Assembly: GCF_900230285.1 (NCBI RefSeq)
Contig: NZ_OCNK01000004.1
Location: 248,001 to 312,000, forward strand
Reading direction: 5' to 3'
DNA from: Blastococcus haudaquaticus
Lineage (GTDB): Bacteria; Actinomycetota; Actinomycetes; Mycobacteriales; Geodermatophilaceae
Length of the DNA: 64,000 bases
The notes beneath the pieces were generated by a model that saw only the letters and a list, made by a program, of their open reading frames with translations, was not told the DNA's origin and did not search any database. This document shows positions 62,723 to 64,000 of the stretch, piece by piece; position 1 is the first letter of the stretch; every line of letters begins with the position of its first letter. The position numbers and the translations under genes were made by a program.

Positions 62723-64000
<1,278 letters not shown>

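Overview
The window is about 74% GC, has strong GC bias at third codon positions, many GTG starts and many 1-4 base start/stop overlaps, and carries actinobacterial gene families throughout. It reads as a chromosomal segment of a high-GC actinobacterium. The gene content and intergenic hairpin style would fit Geodermatophilaceae (Blastococcus/Geodermatophilus-like), but that placement is inference. Both ends cut genes: an IclR-type regulator at the left edge and a P5C dehydrogenase at the right edge. I found no CRISPR array, no rRNA and no prophage. The only mobile element is one intact IS481-family insertion sequence.

Layout. 1-3.8 kb: regulator tail, a small hypothetical gene, the IS481 element inserted exactly on that gene's stop codon, a DUF1905 protein, a quinone-type oxidoreductase and a cupin. 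3.9-9.4 kb: an acyl-CoA carboxylase/acyl-CoA dehydrogenase operon (accD-accA-acd) with a divergent TetR regulator, matching the mycobacterial branched-chain (leucine) degradation module. 9.5-13.5 kb: two envelope proteins, oligoribonuclease and tRNA-His. 13.6-21.1 kb: an MMPL exporter with its XRE regulator, divergent from an SDR and a DedA-like gene, then a cupin/alcohol dehydrogenase operon divergent from a second regulator of the same type. 21.2-27.5 kb: chromate transporter, an orphan membrane chemoreceptor, a DUF4242 protein and a large LuxR-type ATPase regulator.

27.5-49.4 kb is the main accessory block, a dense catabolic region in four units: (i) a minus-strand operon tetR-thiolase-like-enoyl-CoA hydratase-Baeyer-Villiger-type monooxygenase-GMC oxidoreductase, divergent from an acyl-CoA dehydrogenase; (ii) an AraC regulator; (iii) a branched-chain-type ABC importer operon (permease, lipoprotein, a fused permease-ATPase, ATPase) ending in an amidase; (iv) a beta-oxidation operon acd-fadA-fadB-tetR divergent from an acyl-CoA ligase, with a 28-bp perfect operator between them. 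Together these look able to import, oxidise, ring-open or de-amidate, activate and beta-oxidise a hydrophobic or branched substrate that the sequence does not identify.

49.4-64 kb: a small Cys-containing protein, a beta-propeller/MoaD gene pair, an L,D-transpeptidase, tRNA-Lys, a double-RCK potassium-channel-like protein with a small membrane partner, two MFS transporters, a flavin monooxygenase, an ABC exporter preceded by three 11-bp direct repeats, a DUF488 protein and pruA.
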